Source: Salipiger sp. CCB-MM3
GTDB taxonomy: Bacteria; Pseudomonadota; Alphaproteobacteria; Rhodobacterales; Rhodobacteraceae
Length of the DNA stretch: 64,000 nt
Direction of reading: 5' to 3'
Assembly: GCF_001687105.1 (NCBI RefSeq)
Contig: NZ_CP014598.1
Span: 62,001-126,000, forward strand
The position numbers and the translations under genes are program-made. Below the pieces are notes generated by a model that had not been told where the DNA came from, made no database searches, and saw nothing but the letters and a program-made list of their open reading frames with translations. Shown in pieces: positions 17,976 through 26,884 of the stretch (positions within the stretch are counted from its first letter, which is position 1; each line of letters begins with the position of its first letter).

Positions 17976-18896
17976 TCACCCCTCCAAGGGCCGGAACGAC
18001 ACCTGCCCGAGCAGCCACTCGGAAAACGCTGCGGCCTTGTCGGCCCGCCCCTCAGGCGTGACGATATACCAAGCCAGATCAGTGCCATGCGGCACATCGA
18101 GCGCCACGGTCAGCTCGCCGCGCGCAAGCTCTGCCTCGATCAGGTAGCGCGGCAGCAGCGCAAAGCCCAGACCGGCCTTCACTGCCTCGATGCTCAGCGC
18201 GAATTCGTCGAACCAATGCCCGCCTTGGGCATCGGGCAGCGCCATGCCCTGCCGGGCGAACCAATCGCCCCACATGGTGGCGCGCGGCGTGATGTGCAGC
18301 CGGGGCTGCGCCAGCAGATCCTCCGGTGCCGTGATCGCCACCTCGCGCAGCGCCCCGCCAGCCACCGGCAGGACGATTTCGCTGCAGAGATAGCGACATT
18401 GCCCGCCGGGCCAGAGCGGTTGCCCGAAATGCAGCGCAAGATCACATTGCCGGCTGTCGAGGTCGAAAACACCGGTGCTGGTGCCCACGTCCATGCGCAG
18501 CTGCGGATGCGCCGCCAGAAACTCCGGCAGCCGCGGCATCAGCCAGCGCGTCGCGAAGGTCGGCGGGGCGTTGACCGCCAGCAGGCTCTCGCCCTGCGCC
18601 CCGGCGGTGGCATGGCGCATGGTGCTTTCGGCCATGCGCAAAAGCCGCTGCACCTCTGGCAGCAATTCGCTGCCCGCCCGCGTCAGCACCACCCGGCCCC
18701 GCAGCCGCTCGAACAGCGGCTTGCCGATCTGCTCTTCTAGCTCGCGCACATGGCGGCTCACCGCGCTCTGGGTCAGCGCCAGTTCCTCGCCAGCGCGGGT
18801 GAAATTGCCGTGCCGCGCGGCAAGCTCGAAGGTCTGCAGCACCTTCATGTCTGGAAGCAGGCGTCTTTGCAGGGGCACGGTGGGTCCTCTTGTCAT
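17976..18896 (-). CDS. LysR family regulator (GcvA-like)
   Basis: LysR-type regulator of about 306 residues. The helix-turn-helix is near the N-terminus (TFELAARHGNFTRAGEELALTQSAVSRHVRELEEQIG) and the effector domain contains the GcvA-like ATPEDLLAQPRLH-type region, FDEFALSIEAVKAGLGFALLPRYLIE. The start is uncertain: ATG 18896 (MTRGPTVPLQ) or ATG 18848 (MKVLQTFEL) fit; the longer frame to 18941 is not needed. It is divergent from the ALDH7-type dehydrogenase at 19062 with about 165 bases between them, so it probably activates or represses that gene. Confidence 0.9.
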   Translation of the reverse strand: MTRGPTVPLQRRLLPDMKVLQTFELAARHGNFTRAGEELALTQSAVSRHVRELEEQIGKPLFERLRGRVVLTRAGSELLPEVQRLLRMAESTMRHATAGAQGESLLAVNAPPTFATRWLMPRLPEFLAAHPQLRMDVGTSTGVFDLDSRQCDLALHFGQPLWPGGQCRYLCSEIVLPVAGGALREVAITAPEDLLAQPRLHITPRATMWGDWFARQGMALPDAQGGHWFDEFALSIEAVKAGLGFALLPRYLIEAELARGELTVALDVPHGTDLAWYIVTPEGRADKAAAFSEWLLGQVSFRPLEG

Positions 18897-19061
18897 GCTG
18901 CGGCGCACGATAGGCCCCGCCCCGGCCAAGGACCATGCCAAACCCGCATGAGGTCAGCCGGACTTGGCGTTATGGGTGCATGGCCCTGCGCTGATATCCT
19001 GCCCGCAAGCAACGACCGCAGATAACCCAAGCGTCCGATACCCAAGCGAAGGAGCCCCCCG

Positions 19062-20582
19062 ATGCTGAGCAAACCGCTTCCCGTCCTCACCGCCGAAACC
19101 CTTGAGCGCTGCGGCGTCACCGCCGCGCTGGATGCCGCAGATGGACTGCAGATCGTCTCTCCGGTGACCGGCGAGAGCGTCGCGCAGCTCGCGCCTCAGT
19201 CCGCCGAGGACGCCGCCGCCGCGATCGACACCGCGCGCGCCGCCTTCCGCAGCTGGCGCATGGTGCCCGCGCCGCGCCGGGGCGAGCTGGTGCGCCTCTT
19301 CGCCGAGGAACTGCGCAAATCAAAGGACGAGCTTGCCCGCATGGTCTCGATCGAGGCCGGCAAATCGCCCTCCGAAGGGCTTGGCGAGGTGCAGGAGATG
19401 ATCGACATCTGCGATTTCGCCGTCGGCCTCTCCCGCCAGCTTTACGGGCTGACCATCGCCACCGAGCGCCCCGGCCACCGGATGATGGAAACATGGCACC
19501 CGCTGGGCGTGGTGGGCATCATCACCGCCTTCAACTTCCCCTGTGCGCCGTGGTGCTGGAACGCCGCGCTGGCGCTGGTCTGCGGCGATCCGGTGATCTG
19601 GAAACCCTCCGAGAAGACCCCGCTCACCGCGCTCGCCTGCCAAGCGGTGCTCGACCGCGCCATCGCCCGTTTCGGCGACGCCCCCGAAGGGCTGAGCCAA
19701 GTGCTGGTCGGCGGCCCCGAACTGGGCGAGACGCTGGTGGAGAGCGAGAAAGTCGCGCTGATCTCGGCCACCGGATCGACTCGCATGGGCCGCATCGTCG
19801 GCCCGAAAGTGGCGGCGCGTTTCGGCAAATGCATCCTCGAATTGGGCGGCAACAACGCCGGAATCGTCTGCCCCTCCGCCGATATGGATATGGCCCTGCG
19901 CGCCATCGCCTTCGGCGCCATGGGCACGGCGGGCCAGCGCTGCACCACCATGCGCCGCCTTTTCGTGCATGAGAGCGTCTACGATCAACTGGTGCCCGCG
20001 CTGCGCCGCGCCTATGCCAGCGTCACCGTCGGCAACCCGCTGCAGACCGACGCGCTGGTCGGCCCGCTGATCGACGGCGCCGCCTTCGACGGCATGCAGA
20101 CGGCCCTGATAGAAGCGGCAGACCTCGGCGGCACCGTCCATGGCGGCCAACGCGAGGCGGTCGAGGGCGAGGCGGCTTATTACGTCAAACCCGCGCTGGT
20201 GGAGATGCCCGCGCAAACCGGCCCGGTGCTGCGCGAGACCTTCGCCCCGATCCTCTACGTGATGAAATACAGCGACTTCGACGAGGTGCTGGAACTGCAC
20301 AACGACGTCGGCGGCGGGCTCAGCTCGTCGATCTTCACCACCGACCTGCGCGAGATGGAGAGCTTCCTGTCGGCGCGCGGTTCCGACTGCGGCATCGCGA
20401 ATGTCAACATCGGCACCTCGGGGGCTGAAATCGGCGGAGCTTTCGGCGGTGAAAAAGAGACCGGCGGCGGACGCGAGAGCGGCTCTGACGCATGGCGCGC
20501 CTATATGCGGCGGGCGACCAACACCATCAACTACTCCAGCGAGCTGCCGCTGGCGCAGGGCGTGGTGTTCGACATCGAGTGA
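19062..20582 (+). CDS. ALDH7-type aldehyde dehydrogenase (2-aminoadipate semialdehyde dehydrogenase, AmaB-like)
   Basis: 506-residue NAD(P)-dependent aldehyde dehydrogenase. Catalytic Glu is in LELGGNNAGIV and catalytic Cys in GTAGQRCTTMRRLFVHE. The C-terminal signature SGAEIGGAFGGEKETGGGRE followed by SGSDAWRAYMRRATNTINY is specific to the ALDH7/antiquitin group, whose bacterial members (AmaB) oxidise L-2-aminoadipate 6-semialdehyde in lysine catabolism. AAGGAG precedes the ATG. Its neighbours, a divergent LysR, a converging AmaA-like oxidase and the kinase/phospho-lyase pair, all point to pathways that meet at this semialdehyde. Confidence 0.88.
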   Translation: MLSKPLPVLTAETLERCGVTAALDAADGLQIVSPVTGESVAQLAPQSAEDAAAAIDTARAAFRSWRMVPAPRRGELVRLFAEELRKSKDELARMVSIEAGKSPSEGLGEVQEMIDICDFAVGLSRQLYGLTIATERPGHRMMETWHPLGVVGIITAFNFPCAPWCWNAALALVCGDPVIWKPSEKTPLTALACQAVLDRAIARFGDAPEGLSQVLVGGPELGETLVESEKVALISATGSTRMGRIVGPKVAARFGKCILELGGNNAGIVCPSADMDMALRAIAFGAMGTAGQRCTTMRRLFVHESVYDQLVPALRRAYASVTVGNPLQTDALVGPLIDGAAFDGMQTALIEAADLGGTVHGGQREAVEGEAAYYVKPALVEMPAQTGPVLRETFAPILYVMKYSDFDEVLELHNDVGGGLSSSIFTTDLREMESFLSARGSDCGIANVNIGTSGAEIGGAFGGEKETGGGRESGSDAWRAYMRRATNTINYSSELPLAQGVVFDIE

Positions 20583-20617
20583 CAGAAGGGCGGGTGGCCG
20601 GAACTGGTCACCCGCCC

Positions 20618-21901
20618 CTACCCCAGAAGCCCCGGCTTCAGCGCATGGGTCAGCGCCGCGCCCGCCTCGTAATAGCCGCCCATGACGCGGGTGAACCGCT
20701 CCGAATAGCCCTCGACGGGCGCGATGGGCAGCGCCGCCTCAGACCCTTCCAGAAGCGCCTCGGCGGCGGCGGTGCCAAAGACCGTTCCCGGCGCGATCCC
20801 CCGCCCGGAATAGCCGAAGATCGACAGCGCCGACGACCCAAGGCGCACAATCTTCGGAACATGGTCGCGGGTCATGGCGATCTGCCCCCGCCACGCATGT
20901 TCAAAGCCGATATCCGCAAGCTCGGGGAACACCCGGCGCAGCTTGCGCCGCGCCCAATCGCCATGCAGCGCGCGCGCCGGGCCCTCGGCGTCTCCCATGC
21001 CGCCCAGGATCAGCCGCCCGGCGCGGTCGATGCGGAAGGAGGACATGACCAGCGCCGTATCCCAGCACCCCTCGCCCCCCGGAAGCACCTTCTCGCGCAG
21101 CGCCTCCGGCAGCGGCGCGGTGGCAAACTGGCTGTAGCTGACGGTGACGAAGCTGGGGCGATAGGCGGCGGGCAGCCCCTCATGATAGGCGTTGGTGGCA
21201 ATCAGCAACCGCGCGCCGCGCAGGCGGTGGCCATTGCAGCGCAGCTGCCAGCCCGAACCATCCCGGCTGATCTCGCTGACCTGCGCACCCTCGAAAATGC
21301 GCGCCCCAGCCGCCGCGGCCGCGCGGGCAAGCCCCCGGCAATAGGACAGCGGCTGCACCGTGCCCGCCCGCGGGTCGAGAAGCGCGCCGTGAAATTCGCC
21401 CGAGCCGCTGCGCCGCTGCGTCTCTTCGGCGTCCAGCAGCTGCACCGGCGCACCGATGCGGTTGCCCTGCCGGAAGCGGCTCTCCAGATCGGCCACGCCG
21501 GAAGGCGCATGTGCCAGATGCAGGGTCCCGGCCCGCGTCGCCTCGCAGGCGATGTCCTCACGGTCGATCAGCGCAAAGACCCGTTCAGGCCCCTGCCCCA
21601 ACTCCTCGATCAGCCGCCCGCCCGCCGCTTCGCCCATCTGCGCGATGATCTGATCCGGCGGCAGCCAGAGGCCTGCGTTCACCAGCCCCACGTTGCGCCC
21701 CGAGCCGCCGTGCCCGATCACATGCGCCTCAAGCAGCACCACGCTGGCCCCGCGCCGCGCTGCCTCCAGCGCCGCCGCGCAGCCGGTGAAGCCGCCGCCG
21801 ACGATGATCAGCTCGGCACTCAAATCCTCCGCCAGAGCCGCGCCGGAAAACTGCTCCTGCGCGCTGGCGTGCCAAAGATTGCTGCGGGGAAAATCTGCCA
21901 T
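20618..21901 (-). CDS. FAD-dependent amino-acid oxidase, AmaA/PuuB-like (DAO family)
   Basis: 427-residue DAO-fold flavoenzyme. The dinucleotide-binding motif is LIIVGGGFTGCAAALEAARRGASVVLLEA; SGRNVGLVNAGLWLPP follows, and the C-terminal FSGRG-type loop is IFGYSGRGIAPGTVFG. This family includes gamma-glutamylputrescine oxidase and the L-pipecolate oxidase AmaA, which in Pseudomonas putida is encoded beside amaB. Here the gene converges on the AmaB-like dehydrogenase with 35 bases between stops. Oxidation of L-pipecolate to piperideine-6-carboxylate is therefore a reasonable but unproven role; another secondary amine is possible. Confidence 0.8.
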   Translation of the reverse strand: MADFPRSNLWHASAQEQFSGAALAEDLSAELIIVGGGFTGCAAALEAARRGASVVLLEAHVIGHGGSGRNVGLVNAGLWLPPDQIIAQMGEAAGGRLIEELGQGPERVFALIDREDIACEATRAGTLHLAHAPSGVADLESRFRQGNRIGAPVQLLDAEETQRRSGSGEFHGALLDPRAGTVQPLSYCRGLARAAAAAGARIFEGAQVSEISRDGSGWQLRCNGHRLRGARLLIATNAYHEGLPAAYRPSFVTVSYSQFATAPLPEALREKVLPGGEGCWDTALVMSSFRIDRAGRLILGGMGDAEGPARALHGDWARRKLRRVFPELADIGFEHAWRGQIAMTRDHVPKIVRLGSSALSIFGYSGRGIAPGTVFGTAAAEALLEGSEAALPIAPVEGYSERFTRVMGGYYEAGAALTHALKPGLLG

Positions 21902-22020
21902 GGCTTCCGTCCGTTAACTGCCGCCTCGGCGGGCCTGCCAAATCTTGCGACCCGCTCACGGCAACGTCCAGTGCAGATTGCGCATGAGGCAAGACCGGAT
22001 GCGCATGACGGCACATCTCC

Positions 22021-22098
22021 CCCGGGATATTTGAGCCAAGAGGAGCGGCGGGGTGGGGCGCGGGTCCGCGCCTTCCTCTTGGCAGAAATATCCCCGCC
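22021..22098. repeat. Palindromic intergenic element / bidirectional terminator-like hairpin
   Basis: An imperfect inverted repeat: CCCGGGATATTTGAGCCAAG plus AGGAG at 22021-22045 pairs with the complementary run at about 22072-22098, which contains TTGGCAGAAATATCCCCG. Between the arms lies a second perfect hairpin GGCGCGG-GT-CCGCGCC at 22058-22073. A further GGCGGGGATATC copy follows near 22123. It sits after purU and before the amine oxidase, both leftward, and looks like a dispersed intergenic hairpin that may end purU transcription. Confidence 0.55.
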
Positions 22099-22153
22099 GG
22101 AGGCAGGCCGGAGCGTGCCGCGGGCGGGGATATCGGGCAAATAGCGCCGCGTC

Positions 22154-23038
22154 TCAGCCCATGCGTTCCGAGCTGTAGCTGCCCGGCGAGGCGGGGAAGA
22201 CCACGGTCTTGTCGCCGTTGATGAAGACCCGGCGGTGGGCATGCGCGTGGATGGCGCGGGCGAGCACCTGCGCCTCGACGTCGCGGCCCAGCGAGACGTA
22301 ATCCTCGGGCGATTGCGCATGGGTGACACGCACGATGTCCTGCTCGATGATCGGGCCCTCGTCGAGGTCGGCGGTGACGTAATGCGAGGTCGCGCCGATC
22401 AGCTTCACGCCACGCTGATAGGCCTGCTTGTAGGGGTTGGCGCCCTTGAAGCTGGGCAGGAAGCTGTGGTGGATGTTGATGATCCGCCCCGACATCTTGC
22501 GGCACATCTCGTCGCTGAGGATCTGCATGTAGCGCGCCAGCACGATGAGCTCGGCGCCTGCGTCCTCGACCACCTGCATGATTGCCGCCTCGGCCTGCGG
22601 CTTGTTCTCCTTGGTGACCTTGATGCAGTGGAAGGGGATGTCGGCGTTCACCACCACCTTTTGGTAATCCATGTGATTGGAGATCACCGCAACGATCTCC
22701 ACCGGCAGCGCGCCGATGCGGCAGCGGTAAAGCAAATCGTTGAGGCAATGGCCGAAGCGGCTGACCATCACCACCACTTTCATTTTCGCCGCCTCGTCGT
22801 GGAAGGCGAAATTCATGCCAAAGCTCTCGGCCACGGCGGCGAAAGCCTCTTCCAGCGCGGCGATCTCGGCGCCGGTCTCGCTGCGGAAGCTGACCCGCAT
22901 GAAGAAATTCCCGGTGGCCAGATCGTCGAACTGGGCGCTGTCGGTGATATTGCAGCCCTGCTCGGCCAGAAAGCCGGAGATGGCGGCGACGATGCCGCGG
23001 GTCGAGGGGCATTGCACGGTGAGGGCGTAGGAGGACAT
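22154..23038 (-). CDS. purU: Formyltetrahydrofolate deformylase PurU
   Basis: 294-residue enzyme that hydrolyses 10-formyl-THF to formate and THF. Residues ~1-85 form an ACT-like regulatory domain (MSSYALTVQCPSTRGIVAAISGFL). Residues ~90-290 form the formyltransferase-fold catalytic domain with ISNHMDYQKVV, ARYMQILSDEMC, INIHHSFLPSFKGANPYKQAY (catalytic Asn/His region) and HYVTADLDEGPIIEQD with the catalytic Asp. GGAG precedes the ATG. It closes the sarcosine oxidase operon, a known arrangement that recycles the one-carbon unit released from sarcosine. Confidence 0.95.
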   Translation of the reverse strand: MSSYALTVQCPSTRGIVAAISGFLAEQGCNITDSAQFDDLATGNFFMRVSFRSETGAEIAALEEAFAAVAESFGMNFAFHDEAAKMKVVVMVSRFGHCLNDLLYRCRIGALPVEIVAVISNHMDYQKVVVNADIPFHCIKVTKENKPQAEAAIMQVVEDAGAELIVLARYMQILSDEMCRKMSGRIINIHHSFLPSFKGANPYKQAYQRGVKLIGATSHYVTADLDEGPIIEQDIVRVTHAQSPEDYVSLGRDVEAQVLARAIHAHAHRRVFINGDKTVVFPASPGSYSSERMG

Positions 23039-23092
23039 GGGGGTCTCCGGTCGATCGGATCGGCCGCCTTGCAGCGGTATTCTGGTTTCGGC

Positions 23093-23650
23093 TCAGTCAG
23101 CTGTGAGGCGGGCGGCGGCACTTTCGAGCGCATGCCAAAGGCTGTCGGCGGCGGAGCGCATGCCCCAGATCAGCAGCCGTGTCTCGGAGTGCCGCAGCAT
23201 ATAAACCGCCATATGGTGCAACATGCTGCGCGTGGCCCGGCCCGGCGCCAATGCCTCTGGCGGCAGGTTCACGAGCCGCTCTAGAAACCGCTCGGCAGCG
23301 ATGGGCGTGCGGCAGTCCATCTCGATGGCGACCCAGCCGTCGGTCTGTTCGGTGACCGAGCAGCCGGGCGCGGCGGCACAAAGCGCTGCGGCGAAATCCT
23401 CCTCTGCGCGCTCGTCCGCCATAACCATCCACTGACCCGGCCCGGTCCAGAAGGCGGCGGTTCCGCCCGAGGTCACCATGCCGCCCGGTCCCGGCAGCGC
23501 GAGGCCGAAGACCTGCGGAGCGGTGCCGCCCTTGCGCAGCGCAAGCGACGCGAGGGCAATGTCGGGGCGTTCGGTGAGGGTGAGCGCCGCAAAGCTCGCG
23601 CGGCGCGGCGCCTCGGCACCAAGCGCCGTGAGGGGGATGAGATCAGCCAC
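23093..23650 (-). CDS. soxG: Sarcosine oxidase gamma subunit
   Basis: Small subunit (185 residues) of heterotetrameric sarcosine oxidase. Motifs are LALPGPGGMVTSG, AFWTGPGQWMVMADE and the C-terminal MLHHMAVYMLRHSETRLLIWGMRSAADSLWHAL typical of SoxG. I chose GTG 23650 (MADLIPLTAL), which has AAGGAG ten bases upstream and overlaps the soxA end by eight bases. The longer ATG frame to 23734 lies inside soxA and has no family similarity. Confidence 0.9.
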   Translation of the reverse strand: MADLIPLTALGAEAPRRASFAALTLTERPDIALASLALRKGGTAPQVFGLALPGPGGMVTSGGTAAFWTGPGQWMVMADERAEEDFAAALCAAAPGCSVTEQTDGWVAIEMDCRTPIAAERFLERLVNLPPEALAPGRATRSMLHHMAVYMLRHSETRLLIWGMRSAADSLWHALESAAARLTAD

Positions 23651-26588
23651 GCAGACGCTCTCCTTCGGGATCAATGAAATGCGCAGGGACGACGCGCAAC
23701 TCGGCGCTGTTGCCCTCGAGCGGGTTGGCGGCAAGGATCACCTCGCCGGTGCGGCTGTCCCCATCTTCGAGGAACCCCAGACCGATCGAACTGCCCACAT
23801 GCGGCGAGAAACAGGCCGAGGTGACCCAGCCCTGATCATGTGCCATGTCCTGCGCCGCGCCCTTGGTGAACAGATGCGCGCCCGGCACGACCTTGGCCTC
23901 TGGGTCCACCGGCTGCAGTCCGACCAGCCGCCGTGTGTCGCCCGCGAGCCCCTTGCGCCGCGACATGACGGCACCGATGGAGTCCTTCTTCTTCGACACC
24001 ATCATCCCCAGCCCGATCATCGCCGCCGTGGTCTGCCCGTTGAGTTCAGCGCCCGCCGCGTGGCCCTTCTCGATGCGCAGCACGCCGAGCGCCTCGGTGC
24101 CATAGGGGGTGACGCCCAGATCGGCGCCCTGCTCCATCAGCCGCTGCATCAGCGCATGGCCATAGCGGGCGGGCACGGCGATCTCATAGGCCAGCTCGCC
24201 GGAGAAGGAGATGCGAAAGAGCCGCGCGCGCAATCCTCCGCAGACGGTGAGGGAGGCGCAGGCCATGAAGGGGAAGGCCTCGTTCGACAGATCGAAATCA
24301 TCCACGATCCGCGACAGCAGCTCGCGCGAGCGCGGCCCCGCCACGGCGATCTGCGCCCAGGCATCGGTGGTCGAGATGATCTGCACGTCGAGCTCCGGCC
24401 AGAGACACTGCCGTGCGAATTCCATGTTGCGGAAGACCAGCCCGGCGTTGCCGGTGGTCGTGGTGACCACATAGTGATCCTCGGCCATCCGTGCGCAGGT
24501 GCCGTCGTCGTAGAGATGCCCGTCCTCGCGCAGCATCAGCCCGTAGCGGACGCGGCCGACCTTCAGCGTGCCCATCATGTTGGAATAGACGCGATTGAGG
24601 AATTCCCCGGCATCGCGGCCCTGCACGTCGATCTTGCCCAGCGTGGTCACGTCGCAGAGGCCGACGGCGCTGCGCACCGCCTTCGCCTCGCGATCGACGC
24701 TTTCGCGCCAATGGGTTTCGCCGGGGCGCGGGAAATACTGCGCCCGCAGCCACGGCCCGACCTCGACGAAGGCCGCGCCCTGCGCCTCGGCCCAACGGTG
24801 GGTCGGGGTCAGGCGTGTCGGGCGGAAGTCCTTGCCCGTGTCGCCGCCGCCGAGGACCGAGAGCGAGACGCCGGTATAGGGCGGGCGGTAGATGGTGGTT
24901 CCGGTTTCGGCGACGCTCTTCCCGGTCAGCTCGGCCATCACCGCGAGCGCGGTGACATTGGCGGTCTTGCCCTGATCCGTGGCCATGCCGAGCGTGGTCC
25001 AGCGCTTCAGGTGCTCGACGGGGCGCATGTTCTCCTTGTGGGCCAGCGCGATGTCCTTGACCGTCACGTCGTTCTGGAAATCCACCCAGGCGCGCGCCTT
25101 GCCCGGCACGTGCCAAAGGGCGGTCTGGCGCAGGGGCCTGTCTTCGGCTTTGGGCAGGCGGGGGAGCGCCGCGCTGATCCCAAGCTCCGACAGGGCCGCC
25201 TGCGCCGCCCGCGCGCCATCCCCGAGCGCGGCAGAGGTCGAGCCGCGCCCGGCACAGGCACCGGCGGGAATGACGCCCTGCGGCCCGCCCTCGCCCGGCA
25301 CGAAGGCCAGCAGCTGCTCGTTCCAGACCGGGCGTCCGCGGTGGTGCGAGGCAAGATGCACGTTGGGGTTCCAGCCGCCCGAGACGCCAAGTGCATGGCA
25401 TTCGAGCCAGTCGGCGCGGCCGTCGCGGGTGATCTCGATCGAGCTCAATCCCAGCCGCCCGTGCGTGCCGGTGACCTGCGCCCCGGCAAAGAGCTGGTAG
25501 TCGCCGAAGCGCGGGGCATCCGCACGCGGGTCGATCACACCAAGGACGTTGGCCCCCTTCGCAATGAGGTCGAGCGCGGTGCGGTGGCCGTCGTCAGTGC
25601 TGGTGAAAATGGCAATCCGGTCCTGCGGCTTGGTCACTGGCAGCGCCGCCCAGCGGTTGGCATAGGCGCGCATGGCGCCCGCGAGCATGATGCCCGGACG
25701 GTCGTTGCTGGCGAAGGGGATATGCCGCTCGGTCGCGCCCGCCGCCAGCACGCTGCGCTTTGCAGTGATCCGCCAGAGCGTCTGGCGCACGCGCGCGCCG
25801 GGCTCGGGCAGATGGTCGGCGACCCGCTCGACCGCGCCGAAAATACCGTGGTCATAGGTGCCGAAGACGGTGGTCCGCGTCAGGATGCGCACGTTCGGCA
25901 GCGCGCGCAACTCGGCCTCGACCTCAGCCACCCAATCGCTTGCGGGTCCGCCGTCCAGCGGATCGCTCTCGGCCAGAAGGCGCCCCCCGAGGCGGAAGTC
26001 CTCATCGGCCAGCACCACCTGCGCGCCTGCCCGCCCGGCGGTCAGCGCCGCGGCAAGACCCGCCGCGCCGCCGCCGATGACCAGCAGGTCGCAATGCAGA
26101 TTGGCGCGGTCGTAGGCGTCGGGATCGGCCTCGCCCGAGAGCGCGCCAAGGCCCGCGGCGCGGCGGATCATCGGCTCGTAGAGCTTCTCCCAGAAGGCGC
26201 GAGGCCACATGAAGGTCTTGTAGTAAAAGCCCGCCGCGAAGAAGGGCGACAGCAGATCGTTCACCGCCAGCGCATCGAAACCGAGCGGACCGATGTGGTT
26301 CTGGCTGCGCGCTGTCAGCCCGTCATACAGCTCGGCCACGGTGGCGCGGGTATTGGGCTCGGCGCGGGCGCCGGTCCGCAGGGTGACAAGGGCGTTGGGC
26401 TCTTCGGACCCTGCGGAGACCACGCCGCGCGGACGGTGATACTTGAAGCTGCGGCCCATGAGGCGCACGCCATTGGCCAACAGCGCCGAGGCAAGCGTGT
26501 CGCCGGGGTGGCCGGTGTAGCTTTTGCCGTTGAAGGTGAAGGTCAGTGTCTGGCTGCGGTCGATCAGGCCGCCGGGGATGCGGGTCAT
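23643..26588 (-). CDS. soxA: Sarcosine oxidase alpha subunit
   Basis: 981-residue large subunit that carries NAD and passes formaldehyde equivalents to THF. Residues ~10-95 are a ferredoxin-like domain (LTFTFNGKSYTGHPGDTLASALLANG, FKYHRPRGVVSAGSEEPNA). A Rossmann FAD/NAD motif is near residue 168 (LLVIGGGAAGLAAALTAGRAGAQVVLADE). Residues ~600-970 resemble the aminomethyltransferase GcvT, with YLYDDGTCARMAEDHYVVTTTTGN-type folate-binding features and RISFSGELAYEIAVP. The length matches the family. It overlaps soxD by four bases (ATGA). Confidence 0.97.
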   Translation of the reverse strand: MTRIPGGLIDRSQTLTFTFNGKSYTGHPGDTLASALLANGVRLMGRSFKYHRPRGVVSAGSEEPNALVTLRTGARAEPNTRATVAELYDGLTARSQNHIGPLGFDALAVNDLLSPFFAAGFYYKTFMWPRAFWEKLYEPMIRRAAGLGALSGEADPDAYDRANLHCDLLVIGGGAAGLAAALTAGRAGAQVVLADEDFRLGGRLLAESDPLDGGPASDWVAEVEAELRALPNVRILTRTTVFGTYDHGIFGAVERVADHLPEPGARVRQTLWRITAKRSVLAAGATERHIPFASNDRPGIMLAGAMRAYANRWAALPVTKPQDRIAIFTSTDDGHRTALDLIAKGANVLGVIDPRADAPRFGDYQLFAGAQVTGTHGRLGLSSIEITRDGRADWLECHALGVSGGWNPNVHLASHHRGRPVWNEQLLAFVPGEGGPQGVIPAGACAGRGSTSAALGDGARAAQAALSELGISAALPRLPKAEDRPLRQTALWHVPGKARAWVDFQNDVTVKDIALAHKENMRPVEHLKRWTTLGMATDQGKTANVTALAVMAELTGKSVAETGTTIYRPPYTGVSLSVLGGGDTGKDFRPTRLTPTHRWAEAQGAAFVEVGPWLRAQYFPRPGETHWRESVDREAKAVRSAVGLCDVTTLGKIDVQGRDAGEFLNRVYSNMMGTLKVGRVRYGLMLREDGHLYDDGTCARMAEDHYVVTTTTGNAGLVFRNMEFARQCLWPELDVQIISTTDAWAQIAVAGPRSRELLSRIVDDFDLSNEAFPFMACASLTVCGGLRARLFRISFSGELAYEIAVPARYGHALMQRLMEQGADLGVTPYGTEALGVLRIEKGHAAGAELNGQTTAAMIGLGMMVSKKKDSIGAVMSRRKGLAGDTRRLVGLQPVDPEAKVVPGAHLFTKGAAQDMAHDQGWVTSACFSPHVGSSIGLGFLEDGDSRTGEVILAANPLEGNSAELRVVPAHFIDPEGERLRG

Positions 26589-26875
26589 TCTTGGGCTCCC
26601 TTGCGCGCCAGCGCCACGTCCGAGGCCAGTTCGGCCTTGATGATTTCATGGGTCAGCGTGTTGCGGGTCACCACCAGCCAAGAGCGGTCGCCCTGCTCGT
26701 GGAACCACAGCTCGCGATGGACCCCCGCCGGGTTACCGCGCAGGAAGACATAGTCGCAAAAGGCAGCCTCCGCGCCCTCTCCGTCGGGCGAGGGGCGATC
26801 CAGCAGCGCGGCGTCGCCAAGATAGGTGAACTCCTGCGCGTCGCGCGGACCAAGAAGCGGGTGCGGGATCAGCAT
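26585..26875 (-). CDS. soxD: Sarcosine oxidase delta subunit
   Basis: 96-residue subunit with the SoxD pattern MLIPHPLLGPRDAQEFTYLGDA, then DYVFLRGNPAGVHRELWFHEQGDRSWLVVTRNT. The usual zinc-binding Cys set of SoxD (CPxCG form) is replaced: the N-terminal motif reads IPHPLLGPRD and contains no cysteine pair, and the protein has no CxxC. It lies 9 bases after soxB and overlaps soxA by four bases. GAGG precedes the ATG. Confidence 0.92.
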   Translation of the reverse strand: MLIPHPLLGPRDAQEFTYLGDAALLDRPSPDGEGAEAAFCDYVFLRGNPAGVHRELWFHEQGDRSWLVVTRNTLTHEIIKAELASDVALARKGAQE

Positions 26876-26884
26876 CGTGTCACC

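Noticed and set aside
17762..18097. A 111-codon minus-strand ORF across the cuckoo RNA as a DUF1127 host gene
   Set aside because: Its translation lacks the DUF1127 pattern and it overlaps the end of the LysR gene; the hairpin loops explain the repeated sequence better.
23478..26753. A 1091-codon open frame on the plus strand
   Set aside because: It lies antisense to soxA, whose motifs are unmistakable. Long antisense frames are expected in GC-rich genes and the translation has no motif and a biased His/Arg/Gly composition.
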